Source: Franzmannia qiaohouensis (lineage in GTDB: Bacteria > Pseudomonadota > Gammaproteobacteria > Pseudomonadales > Halomonadaceae). From it: a DNA stretch of 64,000 nucleotides. The stretch's first letter is position 1. Every line of letters starts with the position of its first letter. Under the pieces are notes generated by a model. The model saw only the letters and a list, made by a program, of their open reading frames with translations. It searched no databases and was not told the origin of the DNA. Both the position numbers and the translations under genes were made by a program. The DNA lies in the NCBI RefSeq assembly GCF_031451695.1, contig NZ_JARWAM010000008.1:124001-188000 (forward strand). Reading direction: 5' to 3'. Below are positions 9,275-17,300 of the stretch, piece after piece.

Positions 9275-10357
9275 ATGACCCGCAGCTCGTCCGACTCCTC
9301 TCAGCCGTCCCAGCCGTCCCTCAGCTACAAGGACGCCGGTGTGGACATAGACGCCGGCAATGCGCTAGTAGAGCGCATCAAGGGCGTTGCCAAGCGTACC
9401 ACTCGTCCCGAGGTAATGGGCGGCTTAGGCGGTTTCGGTGCTCTCTGCCAACTGCCCAGCGGCTACCGCGAGCCGGTACTGGTATCCGGCACCGACGGTG
9501 TCGGCACCAAGCTGCGCCTGGCCATGGACCTCGACAAGCACGACACCATTGGCATCGACCTGGTGGCGATGTGCGTCAACGACCTGGTGGTGGCCGGCGC
9601 CGAGCCACTGCTGTTCCTCGACTACTATGCCACGGGCAAGCTGGATGTCGACATCGCCGCCGACGTGGTGACCGGCATCGGCGAAGGCTGCTTCCAGGCC
9701 GGTTGCGCGCTGGTCGGCGGCGAAACCGCCGAAATGCCAGGCATGTACGAGGGCAGCGACTACGACCTGGCTGGCTTCTGCGTCGGAGTGGTCGAGAAGT
9801 CCGAGATCCTCGACGGCAGTAAGGTCGCCGCCGGCGATGTGTTGCTAGGCCTGGCTTCCTCCGGCCCACACTCCAACGGCTACTCGCTGATCCGCAAGAT
9901 TCTTGACGTTGCGGCGGTCCCGCTGGACACCGAGCTCGACGGCCAGTCGCTGCGCGAGTCACTGCTCGCCCCGACCCGCATCTACGTCAAGCCGCTGCTA
10001 TCGCTGATCAAGGAGAGCGGCGTGGCGGTGCATGCGCTGTCGCACATTACCGGCGGCGGCCTGCTCGAAAACATCCCGCGAGTGCTCCCCGACAACCTTA
10101 CCGCCCACGTCGACGTGACCCGCTGGAGGCGCCCGGCAGTGTTCGACTGGCTGCAGCAGCAGGGCAACGTCGACGAGCACGAGATGCATCGCGTGCTCAA
10201 CTGCGGCATCGGCATGGTGGTGGTGGTTTCCGCCGAGCAGGCGGAAGCGGCACAGGCCCACCTCGAGGCCCAGGGCGAGCGCGTCTATCGCCTCGGCGAG
10301 ATCAGCGCCCGGCAAGCTGATGAGGCCCAGGTCCAACTGGAGAATCTTTCGCTATGA
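9275..10357 (+). CDS. purM: Phosphoribosylformylglycinamidine cyclo-ligase (AIR synthetase)
   Basis: Closes the imidazole ring to give AIR in de novo purine synthesis, using ATP. It is 360 residues. Family blocks are SYKDAGVDIDAGNALVERIK, GGFGALCQLP, the ATP-binding SGTDGVGTKLRLAMDL, NDLVVAGAEPLLFLDYYATGK and GGETAEMPGMY. The start at 9275 follows an AGGA site; it leaves a roughly 15-residue Ser/Gln-rich N-terminal tail before the conserved core, as in other gammaproteobacteria. It overlaps purN by ATGA, forming the standard purMN operon. Confidence 0.97.
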   Translation: MTRSSSDSSQPSQPSLSYKDAGVDIDAGNALVERIKGVAKRTTRPEVMGGLGGFGALCQLPSGYREPVLVSGTDGVGTKLRLAMDLDKHDTIGIDLVAMCVNDLVVAGAEPLLFLDYYATGKLDVDIAADVVTGIGEGCFQAGCALVGGETAEMPGMYEGSDYDLAGFCVGVVEKSEILDGSKVAAGDVLLGLASSGPHSNGYSLIRKILDVAAVPLDTELDGQSLRESLLAPTRIYVKPLLSLIKESGVAVHALSHITGGGLLENIPRVLPDNLTAHVDVTRWRRPAVFDWLQQQGNVDEHEMHRVLNCGIGMVVVVSAEQAEAAQAHLEAQGERVYRLGEISARQADEAQVQLENLSL

Positions 10358-11097
10358 GCCGTAGCGTCGACGCTCCCTCCCCGGCCAGCGACACCCTCAA
10401 CGACTTCACCGCCGAGGCCAGCCAGGCGCGCCGCGTGGTAGTGCTAATCTCCGGCAACGGCAGCAACCTCCAGGCGCTGATCGACGCCCAGGCCTACGAT
10501 GAGCTGGGCGGCGAGATCGTCGCGGTGATCTCCAACCAGGCCGACGCCTACGGCCTCAAGCGCGCCCGCGACGCCGGCATCGATGCTGTGGCCTTGCCGC
10601 ATCGCGAGTACGACAGCCGCGAGGCCTTCGACGGCGCCCTGATCAAGGTCATCGAACGCCACGAGCCCGACTTGATCGTGCTGGCCGGCTTCATGCGCAT
10701 CCTGACCCCGCTGTTCGTTCAGCGCTTCTACGGCCGCCTGCTGAATATCCACCCCTCGCTGCTGCCCGCCTATCAAGGGCTCGACACCCACGCCCGGGCG
10801 CTGGACGACGGCGTCACCGAGCATGGCTGCAGTGTGCACTTCGTCACCGAAGAGCTCGACGGTGGGCCGGTGGTGGTGCAGGCCGCGGTAACAGTGGATG
10901 CCGGTGATGACGCCGCCTCGCTCAAGGACAAGGTGCACGCCCGTGAGCACCTGATCTATCCCATCGCAGTGAAGTGGTTCCTGGAGGGGCGTCTACAGCT
11001 CGGCCAGCAGGGCCCTATCCTCGACGGCATGCCGCTACCGCCCCAGGGGCTGCGCCTGTCACATGCCGATGCGGCGGAAGAGCTGGACGAGGAGTAG
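10354..11097 (+). CDS. purN: Phosphoribosylglycinamide formyltransferase
   Basis: Transfers a formyl group from 10-formyl-THF to GAR in purine synthesis. It is 247 residues, longer than the roughly 212 of E. coli PurN because of about 25 extra N-terminal residues and a short acidic tail. Catalytic features are VLISGNGSNLQALID (substrate phosphate), LLNIHPSLLPAYQGLDTH with the catalytic Asn and His, and VTEELDGGPVVVQ with the catalytic Asp. A start at the next plausible codon would remove the extension, but the ATGA overlap with purM supports the long form. It converges on dcd with 3 bp between stops. Confidence 0.96.
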   Translation: MSRSVDAPSPASDTLNDFTAEASQARRVVVLISGNGSNLQALIDAQAYDELGGEIVAVISNQADAYGLKRARDAGIDAVALPHREYDSREAFDGALIKVIERHEPDLIVLAGFMRILTPLFVQRFYGRLLNIHPSLLPAYQGLDTHARALDDGVTEHGCSVHFVTEELDGGPVVVQAAVTVDAGDDAASLKDKVHAREHLIYPIAVKWFLEGRLQLGQQGPILDGMPLPPQGLRLSHADAAEELDEE

Positions 11098-11100
11098 CAT

Positions 11101-11667
11101 TCACGTCCTGGGGAGCGTCACGCCGCGCTGCCCCATGTACTTGCCGCCACGATCCTTGTAAGACACATCGCAGACCTCGTCGGACTCCAGGAACAGCATC
11201 TGCGCCACCCCTTCGTTGGCGTAGATCTTGGCCGGCAGATTGGTGGTATTGGAGAACTCCAGGGTCACGTGACCTTCCCACTCCGGCTCCAGCGGCGTGA
11301 CATTGACGATGATTCCACAGCGCGCATAGGTCGACTTGCCCAGGCAGATCGTCAGCACGCTGCGCGGAATGCGGAAATACTCCACCGTGCGCGCCAGGGC
11401 GAAGGAGTTGGGCGGAATCACGCAGACATCACCCTTGATGTCGACGAAGCTCTTCTCGTCGAAGGCCTTGGGATCGACCACCGCCGAGTGGATATTGGTG
11501 AACACCTTGAAGTCGTCGGCACAGCGCACGTCGTAGCCGTAGCTCGAGGTCCCGTAGGAGATCACCCGACGCTCGTCCACGTAGCGCACCTGGTCGGGCT
11601 CAAAGGGCTCGATCATGCCTTCCCGCTCGGCCATGCGGCGGATCCACTTGTCGGATTTGATACTCAT
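11101..11667 (-). CDS. dcd: dCTP deaminase
   Basis: Deaminates dCTP to dUTP, the main source of dTMP precursors in proteobacteria. It is 188 residues, the family length. Motifs are the N-terminal SIKSDKWIRRMA, SYGTSSYGYDVR, and the catalytic region CGIIVNVTPLEPEWEGHVTLEFSNTT containing the active-site Glu. The C-terminal GGKYMGQRGVTLP closes over nucleotide. AAGGA precedes the start by 8 bp. It is downstream of apbC on the same strand but separated from it by a terminator hairpin, so it probably has its own promoter within 11668-11720. Confidence 0.97.
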   Translation of the reverse strand: MSIKSDKWIRRMAEREGMIEPFEPDQVRYVDERRVISYGTSSYGYDVRCADDFKVFTNIHSAVVDPKAFDEKSFVDIKGDVCVIPPNSFALARTVEYFRIPRSVLTICLGKSTYARCGIIVNVTPLEPEWEGHVTLEFSNTTNLPAKIYANEGVAQMLFLESDEVCDVSYKDRGGKYMGQRGVTLPRT

Positions 11668-11710
11668 CGGGGCGTCCTTGGTGGGGCGAAGCGTGCCGCG
11701 CCGTAACGCG

Positions 11711-11746
11711 GCCAGAAAGAAATCGGGCCGTTATGATAACGGCCCG
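11711..11746 (-). terminator. Terminator between apbC and dcd
   Basis: A 10-bp perfect stem (11724-11733 with 11737-11746, CGGGCCGTTA arms) with a 3-nt loop. Read on the minus strand it is followed by a T-rich run (ATTTCTTTC), placing it about 30 bp after the apbC stop. Confidence 0.65.
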
Positions 11747-11778
11747 TTCAACGAATACAAAGCTGGCAATGCCGGCGT

Positions 11779-12606
11779 TCAGTCGCCGAAGCTGATGCTA
11801 GGCCCCTGGGGCTGCTGGCCAGTGACGCCTTCGACCACAGCATGCGCCATGTTACGGAAGGTCGTTGCTGCCTCGCTGTCGGGGTCACTGATCACCGTCG
11901 GCCGCCCGCTGTCGGACTGTTCGCGAATCGACAGCGTCAGCGGCAGCTGGCCAAGCAGGCGGGTCTCGTACTGAGCCGCAATGCGCTCGCCGCCGCCAGC
12001 GCCGAAGATCGGCTCGCTGTGTCCGCACTCGGAACAGACGTGCAGGCTCATGTTCTCGACCACGCCGAGCACCGGGACATTGACCTTGCGGAACATCTCG
12101 ATGCCCTTGCGCGCGTCGAGCAGGGCGATGTCCTGCGGCGTGGTAACGATCACTGCCCCCGACACCGGCACCTTCTGCGCCAGGGTCAGCTGGATGTCGC
12201 CGGTACCCGGCGGCATATCGATGAACAGATAGTCGAGGTCGTTCCAGGCGGTCTGGTTGAGCATCTGCTGGAAGGCACCGGCCACCATTGGACCACGCCA
12301 TACCATCGGCTCGTTGATATCGACCATGAAAGCCATCGACATCGCCTGAATGCCGTGGGCCTCGAGCGGCTGGAACTGGTTCTCGCCGGCCTGCTGGGGC
12401 CTCACGCCCTCGCCGATGCCCAGCATCTGCGCCTGGCTGGGCCCGTAGATGTCGGCGTCGAGCAGGCCCACCCGATAGCCTTCGGCGGCCATCGCCAGGG
12501 CCAGATTAACGGTCACGGTGGACTTGCCCACGCCCCCCTTGCCCGAGGCCACGGCAACGATATGCTTTACCCCTTCGATCACGGCTTGCTCCTGCTGGTC
12601 GATCAT
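11779..12606 (-). CDS. apbC: Mrp/NBP35-family Fe-S cluster carrier ATPase
   Basis: Cytoplasmic P-loop ATPase that carries and delivers [4Fe-4S] clusters to apoproteins. It is 275 residues. It has the deviant Walker A of the MinD/Mrp group, ASGKGGVGKSTVTVNLA, then LLDADIYGPSQ, then FIDMPPGTGDIQLTL. The bridging cluster motif CSEC is in NMSLHVCSECGH. It lacks the N-terminal DUF59 domain found in some Mrp proteins. In many gammaproteobacteria this gene neighbours metG and dcd; here dcd is retained but metG is 29 kb away. The ribosome site is weak. Confidence 0.93.
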   Translation of the reverse strand: MIDQQEQAVIEGVKHIVAVASGKGGVGKSTVTVNLALAMAAEGYRVGLLDADIYGPSQAQMLGIGEGVRPQQAGENQFQPLEAHGIQAMSMAFMVDINEPMVWRGPMVAGAFQQMLNQTAWNDLDYLFIDMPPGTGDIQLTLAQKVPVSGAVIVTTPQDIALLDARKGIEMFRKVNVPVLGVVENMSLHVCSECGHSEPIFGAGGGERIAAQYETRLLGQLPLTLSIREQSDSGRPTVISDPDSEAATTFRNMAHAVVEGVTGQQPQGPSISFGD

Positions 12607-12700
12607 GGCGACCGGTCGGCACCGGTCGGTGTGACGGCGAGTATAACCCGGCAGCGGGCGCTATAACCAAGCGCCATGCTCAACTTTAGCCTGACTCACC

Positions 12701-12730
12701 AAAAAAAGCGGCGAGCTGGATGCTCGCCGC
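12701..12730 (-). terminator. Strong intrinsic terminator of the coiled-coil gene
   Basis: A 9-bp GC-rich stem (12708-12716 with 12722-12730) with a 5-nt loop. On the minus strand it is followed directly by seven T residues (12701-12707). It lies 36 bp beyond the stop of the gene at 12767-13774. Confidence 0.88.
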
Positions 12731-12766
12731 CGGGTCATGACTCTGCGCCGCAGGCGTCAGATCAGT

Positions 12767-13774
12767 TCACTCGTCATCTTCCTGCTGCGCCGCTGCTGCT
12801 TCAAGGCTGGCCTCGAGCTCACTGAGCTCGTCACGCCAGCTGGCCAGCTGGGCTTCAAGACGCTCGAGCTGCTCAGTACGGGCAGCGGTCTGCTCGGAAA
12901 GCTCGTCGAGGCGCGCCTCGGCTTCTTCGACCTGTGCCTCAGCTGCCTCGTACTCGTTGAGAACAGCTTCGAGGCCCTCTTCGACGTGGTCGAAGCTACG
13001 CTGGGAGGCCGCGATCTGGGCATCCAGCTCTTCGAGAGTCGCCTCGCGCTCCTCAGCCTGGCCTTCCAGCGCCTCGATCTCTTCCTGCAGCGCCTCGATA
13101 CGTGCTTGGCGCGACTCGAACTGGCTAGCCAGTTCGGCTTGGCGCCCTTCGGCCTCGGTGATCTGCTCCTCCAGACCCTCGAATGCTTCGCGAGCATTAT
13201 CACGCGCTTCACGCGCTTCGGCTGCCTGAGACTCCAGCGATTCAAGCTCGGCCTGCTTCTGGGCGATCTGCTCATCCAGCGACTGCGCCTGCTGCTCGAG
13301 CTCCTCGACCTCATCGCGACTCGCCTCGAGCTGCTCCTCTTGCTCCTGTCGGCGTGCGTCGAGTTCCTCTTCCTGCTCCTGGCGACGAGCGTCGAGCTCC
13401 TCTTCCATTTCCGCCTGGCGTTGCTCGTAGGCGGCCTCCTGCTCGGCCAGCTGCGACTCGCTGGCGGCCAGTTCGTTCTCGACCTCGGCAAGACGCTCGC
13501 GGGCCGACTCAGCATCGGCTTCGAGCGCGGACAGCTCTTGCTGCGCCTCTTCTACGCTGCCCTGGGCCTCGGCGAAGGTGTCGACTTCACTGCGCAATGC
13601 ATCGTTCTCGCCCTCGAGCACCGCCACGCGCTCCTCGAGGCTATCGCGCTCCTCGCGCGCAGAGCTCGCGCCGGAGCTGGCAATCAGCGCGTAAACCAGC
13701 GCGATCACCGCCACGCCGGCGAGGATGCGTACCCGGTTGTCTCGTGAGAGTTCACTCATCGACTGTTGTGCCAT
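12767..13774 (-). CDS. Membrane-anchored long coiled-coil protein of unknown function
   Basis: 335 residues, very rich in Glu, Ala, Gln and Leu. One hydrophobic helix at about residues 17-33 (ILAGVAVIALVYALIAS) is followed by a nearly uninterrupted coiled coil to the C-terminus, so a cytoplasmic-start, single-pass topology with a large coiled rod is likely. Around residues 124-150 there is a near-perfect tandem repeat of EELDARRQEQE. No enzymatic domain is seen. The start has AAGGGG about 11 bp upstream; a second Met at residue 6 is possible. It resembles TolA-, LapA- or EnvC-like scaffolds only in composition. Monocistronic with its own strong terminator. Confidence 0.7.
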   Translation of the reverse strand: MAQQSMSELSRDNRVRILAGVAVIALVYALIASSGASSAREERDSLEERVAVLEGENDALRSEVDTFAEAQGSVEEAQQELSALEADAESARERLAEVENELAASESQLAEQEAAYEQRQAEMEEELDARRQEQEEELDARRQEQEEQLEASRDEVEELEQQAQSLDEQIAQKQAELESLESQAAEAREARDNAREAFEGLEEQITEAEGRQAELASQFESRQARIEALQEEIEALEGQAEEREATLEELDAQIAASQRSFDHVEEGLEAVLNEYEAAEAQVEEAEARLDELSEQTAARTEQLERLEAQLASWRDELSELEASLEAAAAQQEDDE

Positions 13775-13930
13775 CTTGTGGTTTCCCCTTGGTAACTGCG
13801 TATGGACGCCGCCACTGCCTACACGACGCTAGGGTAAGGCTCACCATTCAGCATACACACTCACGGCGATCAGGAAAGTGAGCCAACTGATTGTTACCGA
13901 TTGTTGAGCCTCAGCATAAAATCCTCGCCG

Positions 13931-14527
13931 TCAATCTTCCACGATGCGCCAACGCGATAGCCAGGCCGAGCCTTGCACCTGCATACCCAGCTCCTCGAGC
14001 CACTCAACGACCTTGAGGTTGGACTGATGCGCGGCCCAGTAGTCGCGCGAGTAGGGCACGAAGTAGAGCCCGAAGGTCTCGCTGTAGACAGGTGACTCGG
14101 GCGCAGCGGCATGATAGCCATCGAGCCGTCGACGCAGCGCCTCGACGCGCGCGGCTTCGGCGTTCAAGGCATACACCTGCTGGCGGCCTTCAGGCGTAAC
14201 CCGCGCGGGGAGCGGCGGCGCCTCGAGCGCCGCGTGCTCCTTGCGACCAAGCCCGCCTGCGGTCGGCCATAGCAGCGCCGACAATCCAGCCCTGGCGCCA
14301 CGCCGACCCTCCACGTACCAGCGCCACTCACCGAATGAGTAGCGCGTAAGGCCATTCTCGTGGGGAATCACCAGGCTGGCGTGACGACCGTGGTCGACCA
14401 GATAAACCGGCTGCGGAGTATCGATCTGTGCTTCGGGCATGACCCGGGCGGCGCAACCGCCGAGTAGCGTGGCGGTCAGCGCCAACCCCGCCGCCAGTAG
14501 CAGCCGACAGCGGGACGCACCGTACAT
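13931..14527 (-). CDS. Putative lipoprotein, DUF2459-like
   Basis: About 198 residues with a signal peptide and lipobox LLGGC. After the Cys come VYLVDHGRHASLVIP and YSFGEWRWYVEG, which recall the DUF2459/TIGR02117 family of envelope proteins with a conserved His near the N-terminus; this is from memory and only moderately certain. There is a choice between ATG codons at 14533 and 14527; the AGGG site is 7 bp from 14527 and only 1 bp from 14533, so 14527 is given. It follows a 24-residue membrane peptide gene by 20 bp and is probably co-transcribed with it. Confidence 0.6.
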   Translation of the reverse strand: MYGASRCRLLLAAGLALTATLLGGCAARVMPEAQIDTPQPVYLVDHGRHASLVIPHENGLTRYSFGEWRWYVEGRRGARAGLSALLWPTAGGLGRKEHAALEAPPLPARVTPEGRQQVYALNAEAARVEALRRRLDGYHAAAPESPVYSETFGLYFVPYSRDYWAAHQSNLKVVEWLEELGMQVQGSAWLSRWRIVED

Positions 14528-14547
14528 GGCCATGCCCTGGGCGCGGC

Positions 14548-14622
14548 TCAGCGCAGGCCGAGCAGAGACAGCACGAACATGACCACGACGATCAAACCGA
14601 TGATATAGATGATGCTTCGCAT
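14548..14622 (-). CDS. 24-residue hydrophobic membrane peptide
   Basis: Small ORF coding MRSIIYIIGLIVVVMFVLSL plus LGLR, a single transmembrane helix with an N-terminal Arg and C-terminal Leu-Gly-Leu-Arg. A textbook ribosome site AAGGAG lies 7 bp before the ATG. The peptide type (very short, one TM helix, ending in GLR) is similar to small membrane proteins I recall next to envelope genes in other proteobacteria. It precedes the lipoprotein gene at 13931-14527 in the same direction. Support is the ribosome site plus the coherent TM sequence; expression is unproven. Confidence 0.6.
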   Translation of the reverse strand: MRSIIYIIGLIVVVMFVLSLLGLR

Positions 14623-14846
14623 GGCAGCACTCCTTGCAGTGGGGTAAGTAATGGACAACGCGGCGTCATCCTGACGGCACGCCATTGCCCAGATCAGCCA
14701 GCGTTCGTTTCGCCGACGATTCCAGCCTAGCAGCCCTCAGCCGCCTTGCACACCTGCCGCAACATGCCACCCCTGACGCAACGGGCCGGGAACCAACCGC
14801 ATCGGATGCGGCTCGAAGCCAGGCCAACCTACAAGGAGATTGCCCT

Positions 14847-15872
14847 ATGCCTGTCTCGCCCCCGGGAGGGATACGCGCCCTTATCAGCACGCTGGCAGGT
14901 CTTGCCCTGAGCGGGCTGATGGCCGCCAGCGCAGCTGCCAGCGGCCCCTCCGAGCAGGCCCTGGCAGCCATGCAGGCGGCCACCGAGCGGCTCGACAGGG
15001 TGCATGCACTGGTGGTGGCCCATGACGGCGAGATCGTCCTCGATCATCATCAGGGCGGACCCGGCACTGCTGCGCCCGCCAACGTCAAGTCGCTGTCGAA
15101 GACGGTGCTGGCAGCCCTCACCGGCGCAGCCATTGAGGCGGGGGTACTCGAGGATGTCGACCAGTCGCTGGTCGGGCTGCTCGGCGATCGCGTACCCGCC
15201 GGCGCCGACCCGCGCGTCAACGACATCACGATCGGGCACCTGATGGCCCTGCAGGCGGGGCTAGAACGGACCTCGGGTAGCAACTACGGCAGCTGGGTCG
15301 CCAGCCCCGACTGGGTGGCAGACGCTCTGGGGCGGCCATTCGTCGATGAGCCCGGTGGGCGCATGCTCTACTCGACTGGCTCCAGCCATCTGCTCTCGGC
15401 GGCGCTGACCCGCGCCAGCGGCGAATCGACCCTGGCACTCGCCCAGCGACTGCTCGGCGAGCCGCTGTCGATCAACATTCCGGCCTGGGCGCGCGACCCC
15501 CAGGGCATCTACTTCGGCGGCAACGATATGCTGCTATCGCCGCGGGCGCTGATCCAGATTGGTGAACTCTATCGCCACGACGGCCAGCTCAACGGCCAGC
15601 GCATTCTGCCCGAGGGCTGGGTCGAAGACTCCTGGGCCGCCCGCGGCAGCTCACCCTGGACCAACGACGGCTACGGCTACGGCTGGTTCATCACTACCCT
15701 GGCCGACGAGCCGGCCTATTACGGCCGCGGTTTCGGCGGCCAGGCGCTGTACGTGATTCCCGCACGCGAGCTGACGATCGCAATCACCTCGAACCCCAAT
15801 CCGCCCTCCCCCGGCGGCCAGTTCCAGGGCCGTCTCAACGCCCTGGTCGAGACGCTGCTCGAGACCGACTAG
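14847..15872 (+). CDS. Exported serine hydrolase of the class C beta-lactamase / esterase fold
   Basis: 341 residues with a Sec signal peptide (LISTLAGLALSGLMAASAAA). The nucleophile motif S-x-x-K is in NVKSLSKTVLAALTG. The second motif is YSTGSSHLLSAAL, where class C lactamases have Y-x-N and esterases or 6-aminohexanoate hydrolases have Y-S-x. The third is near GFGGQALYVIP. This pattern suits an esterase or peptidase-like beta-lactamase-fold enzyme rather than a true lactamase; the substrate is unknown. AAGGAG lies 8 bp before the ATG and decides the start against a longer in-frame reading from 14685. It is divergent from the small membrane peptide gene. Confidence 0.78.
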   Translation: MPVSPPGGIRALISTLAGLALSGLMAASAAASGPSEQALAAMQAATERLDRVHALVVAHDGEIVLDHHQGGPGTAAPANVKSLSKTVLAALTGAAIEAGVLEDVDQSLVGLLGDRVPAGADPRVNDITIGHLMALQAGLERTSGSNYGSWVASPDWVADALGRPFVDEPGGRMLYSTGSSHLLSAALTRASGESTLALAQRLLGEPLSINIPAWARDPQGIYFGGNDMLLSPRALIQIGELYRHDGQLNGQRILPEGWVEDSWAARGSSPWTNDGYGYGWFITTLADEPAYYGRGFGGQALYVIPARELTIAITSNPNPPSPGGQFQGRLNALVETLLETD

Positions 15873-15875
15873 CGC

Positions 15876-17300
15876 TCATTCACTGCCCCACTGCCCGCTG
15901 CGCTTCATCGCACCCCACTGGTGCTTGCGGCGGGCAAACCACTGCCACAGTCCGCGGCAGCGCCACAGGGTATTGAGCTGGCGATAGCCGAAGTTCTCGA
16001 CGATGGCGACCAGGAACAGCCGCAGCATGTCGCGGCGCCGCTGGTAGACACGAAACGACAGTGTCTCCAGCAGCAGGCCATTGACCGACAGTAGGATGCC
16101 CATGCCAATCGCCACCAGCAGGAACACCGTCAGCGCCAGCGGCGCAATGATGCCCAGGCTGAAGCCGACGATCATGAACACATAGCCGCCCACCTCGACC
16201 AGCGGCCCCAGCCACTCGAACAGCGTCATGAACGGCCAGGCCAGGTGCCCCGGCGCCCCGCCCCTAGGGCTGGTGGCCAGCCGCGCATGGCGGCTCAGGC
16301 TCTCGGCCAGGCCGCGCTGCCAGCGGCTTCGCTGGCGGCCCAGGGTGCCCAGGTCCTCCGGCGCCTCGGTCCAGCAGATCGGGTCGGGCAAGTAGTGGAT
16401 GCGGTACGCCAGCCGCCGCTCGCGATGATAGCGGTGCAGGCGCACCACCAGCTCCATGTCCTCGCCCACCGTCGAGGTGCTGTAGCCGCCGACCGCCATC
16501 ACCCGCTCGCGGTCGAACAGCCCGAAGGCGCCGGAGATGATCAGCACCGCGTTCATTGGCGACCAGCCCAAACGCCCGAACAGGAAGGCGCGCAGATACT
16601 CGACGATCTGGAAGCGCGCCAGCAGGCTGCGGGGAATCCCCGCCTCCAGCAGGAAACCACCGCGTACCCGTGAGCCGTTGGCGATGCGCACGGTGCCTCC
16701 TGCCGCCACCGTCCGCTCGTCCTCGAGGAACGGCTGCACCACTCGCAGCAGGCTGTCGCGCTGCAGGATGGAGTCAGCGTCCACCGCACAGAACAGGCCG
16801 TGGCGGGCGGCATTGATGCCGGCATTGAGGGCGTCGGCCTTGCCACCGTTGGCCTTGTCGAGCACCTTGAGGTTGGCGTAGCGCCGCGAGCGGTAGACGC
16901 CCAACACCTCCTGGTGGGGTACCGTGCGGCGCAGCGGCTCGGGGTAGGCTTCAAGTTCGAATGCCTCGATCAGCACCTCCAGGGTCTCGTCCTTGGAGCC
17001 ATCGTTGATCACCACCACCTCGAACTCCGGGTACTGCAGCTGCAGCAGCGACAGCACCGAGATGCGAATCGTCGCCGCCTCGTTATAGGCCGGCACCAGC
17101 ACCGAGACCGCTGGTTCGACGCCCAGATAGGGGGCATCCTCGCCGAGCTCGGCGCGTTGCCGCATATAGCGTCTCAGGCTGACCATCGACAGCAGGTTAA
17201 GCGCCAGGTAACCGCCGTTGAGCAGCAAGAAATAGCCAATGAAGAAGACCTGGCTCCACCAGATCCAGTCGATGGCTGCCAGCGTTGCCAACACGTTCAT
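15876..17300 (-). CDS. Membrane processive family-2 glycosyltransferase (exopolysaccharide type)
   Basis: 474 residues counted from the ATG at 17300, which overlaps the preceding gene by ATGA and has GGGAGG upstream; a longer in-frame reading was rejected. One N-terminal TM helix is followed by a GT2 domain with VSVLVPAYNEAATI, VVINDGSKDETLEV, the metal DxD in FCAVDADSILQRD, VGEDMELVVR and the QRSRWQRG acceptor motif. At least three C-terminal TM helices follow. The layout is like PgaC/HmsR or other processive exopolysaccharide synthases. As the last gene of a five-gene coupled operon with a YaiO-like barrel and a sensor kinase, it probably makes the exported glycan. The sugar is unknown. Confidence 0.85.
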   Translation of the reverse strand: MNVLATLAAIDWIWWSQVFFIGYFLLLNGGYLALNLLSMVSLRRYMRQRAELGEDAPYLGVEPAVSVLVPAYNEAATIRISVLSLLQLQYPEFEVVVINDGSKDETLEVLIEAFELEAYPEPLRRTVPHQEVLGVYRSRRYANLKVLDKANGGKADALNAGINAARHGLFCAVDADSILQRDSLLRVVQPFLEDERTVAAGGTVRIANGSRVRGGFLLEAGIPRSLLARFQIVEYLRAFLFGRLGWSPMNAVLIISGAFGLFDRERVMAVGGYSTSTVGEDMELVVRLHRYHRERRLAYRIHYLPDPICWTEAPEDLGTLGRQRSRWQRGLAESLSRHARLATSPRGGAPGHLAWPFMTLFEWLGPLVEVGGYVFMIVGFSLGIIAPLALTVFLLVAIGMGILLSVNGLLLETLSFRVYQRRRDMLRLFLVAIVENFGYRQLNTLWRCRGLWQWFARRKHQWGAMKRSGQWGSE

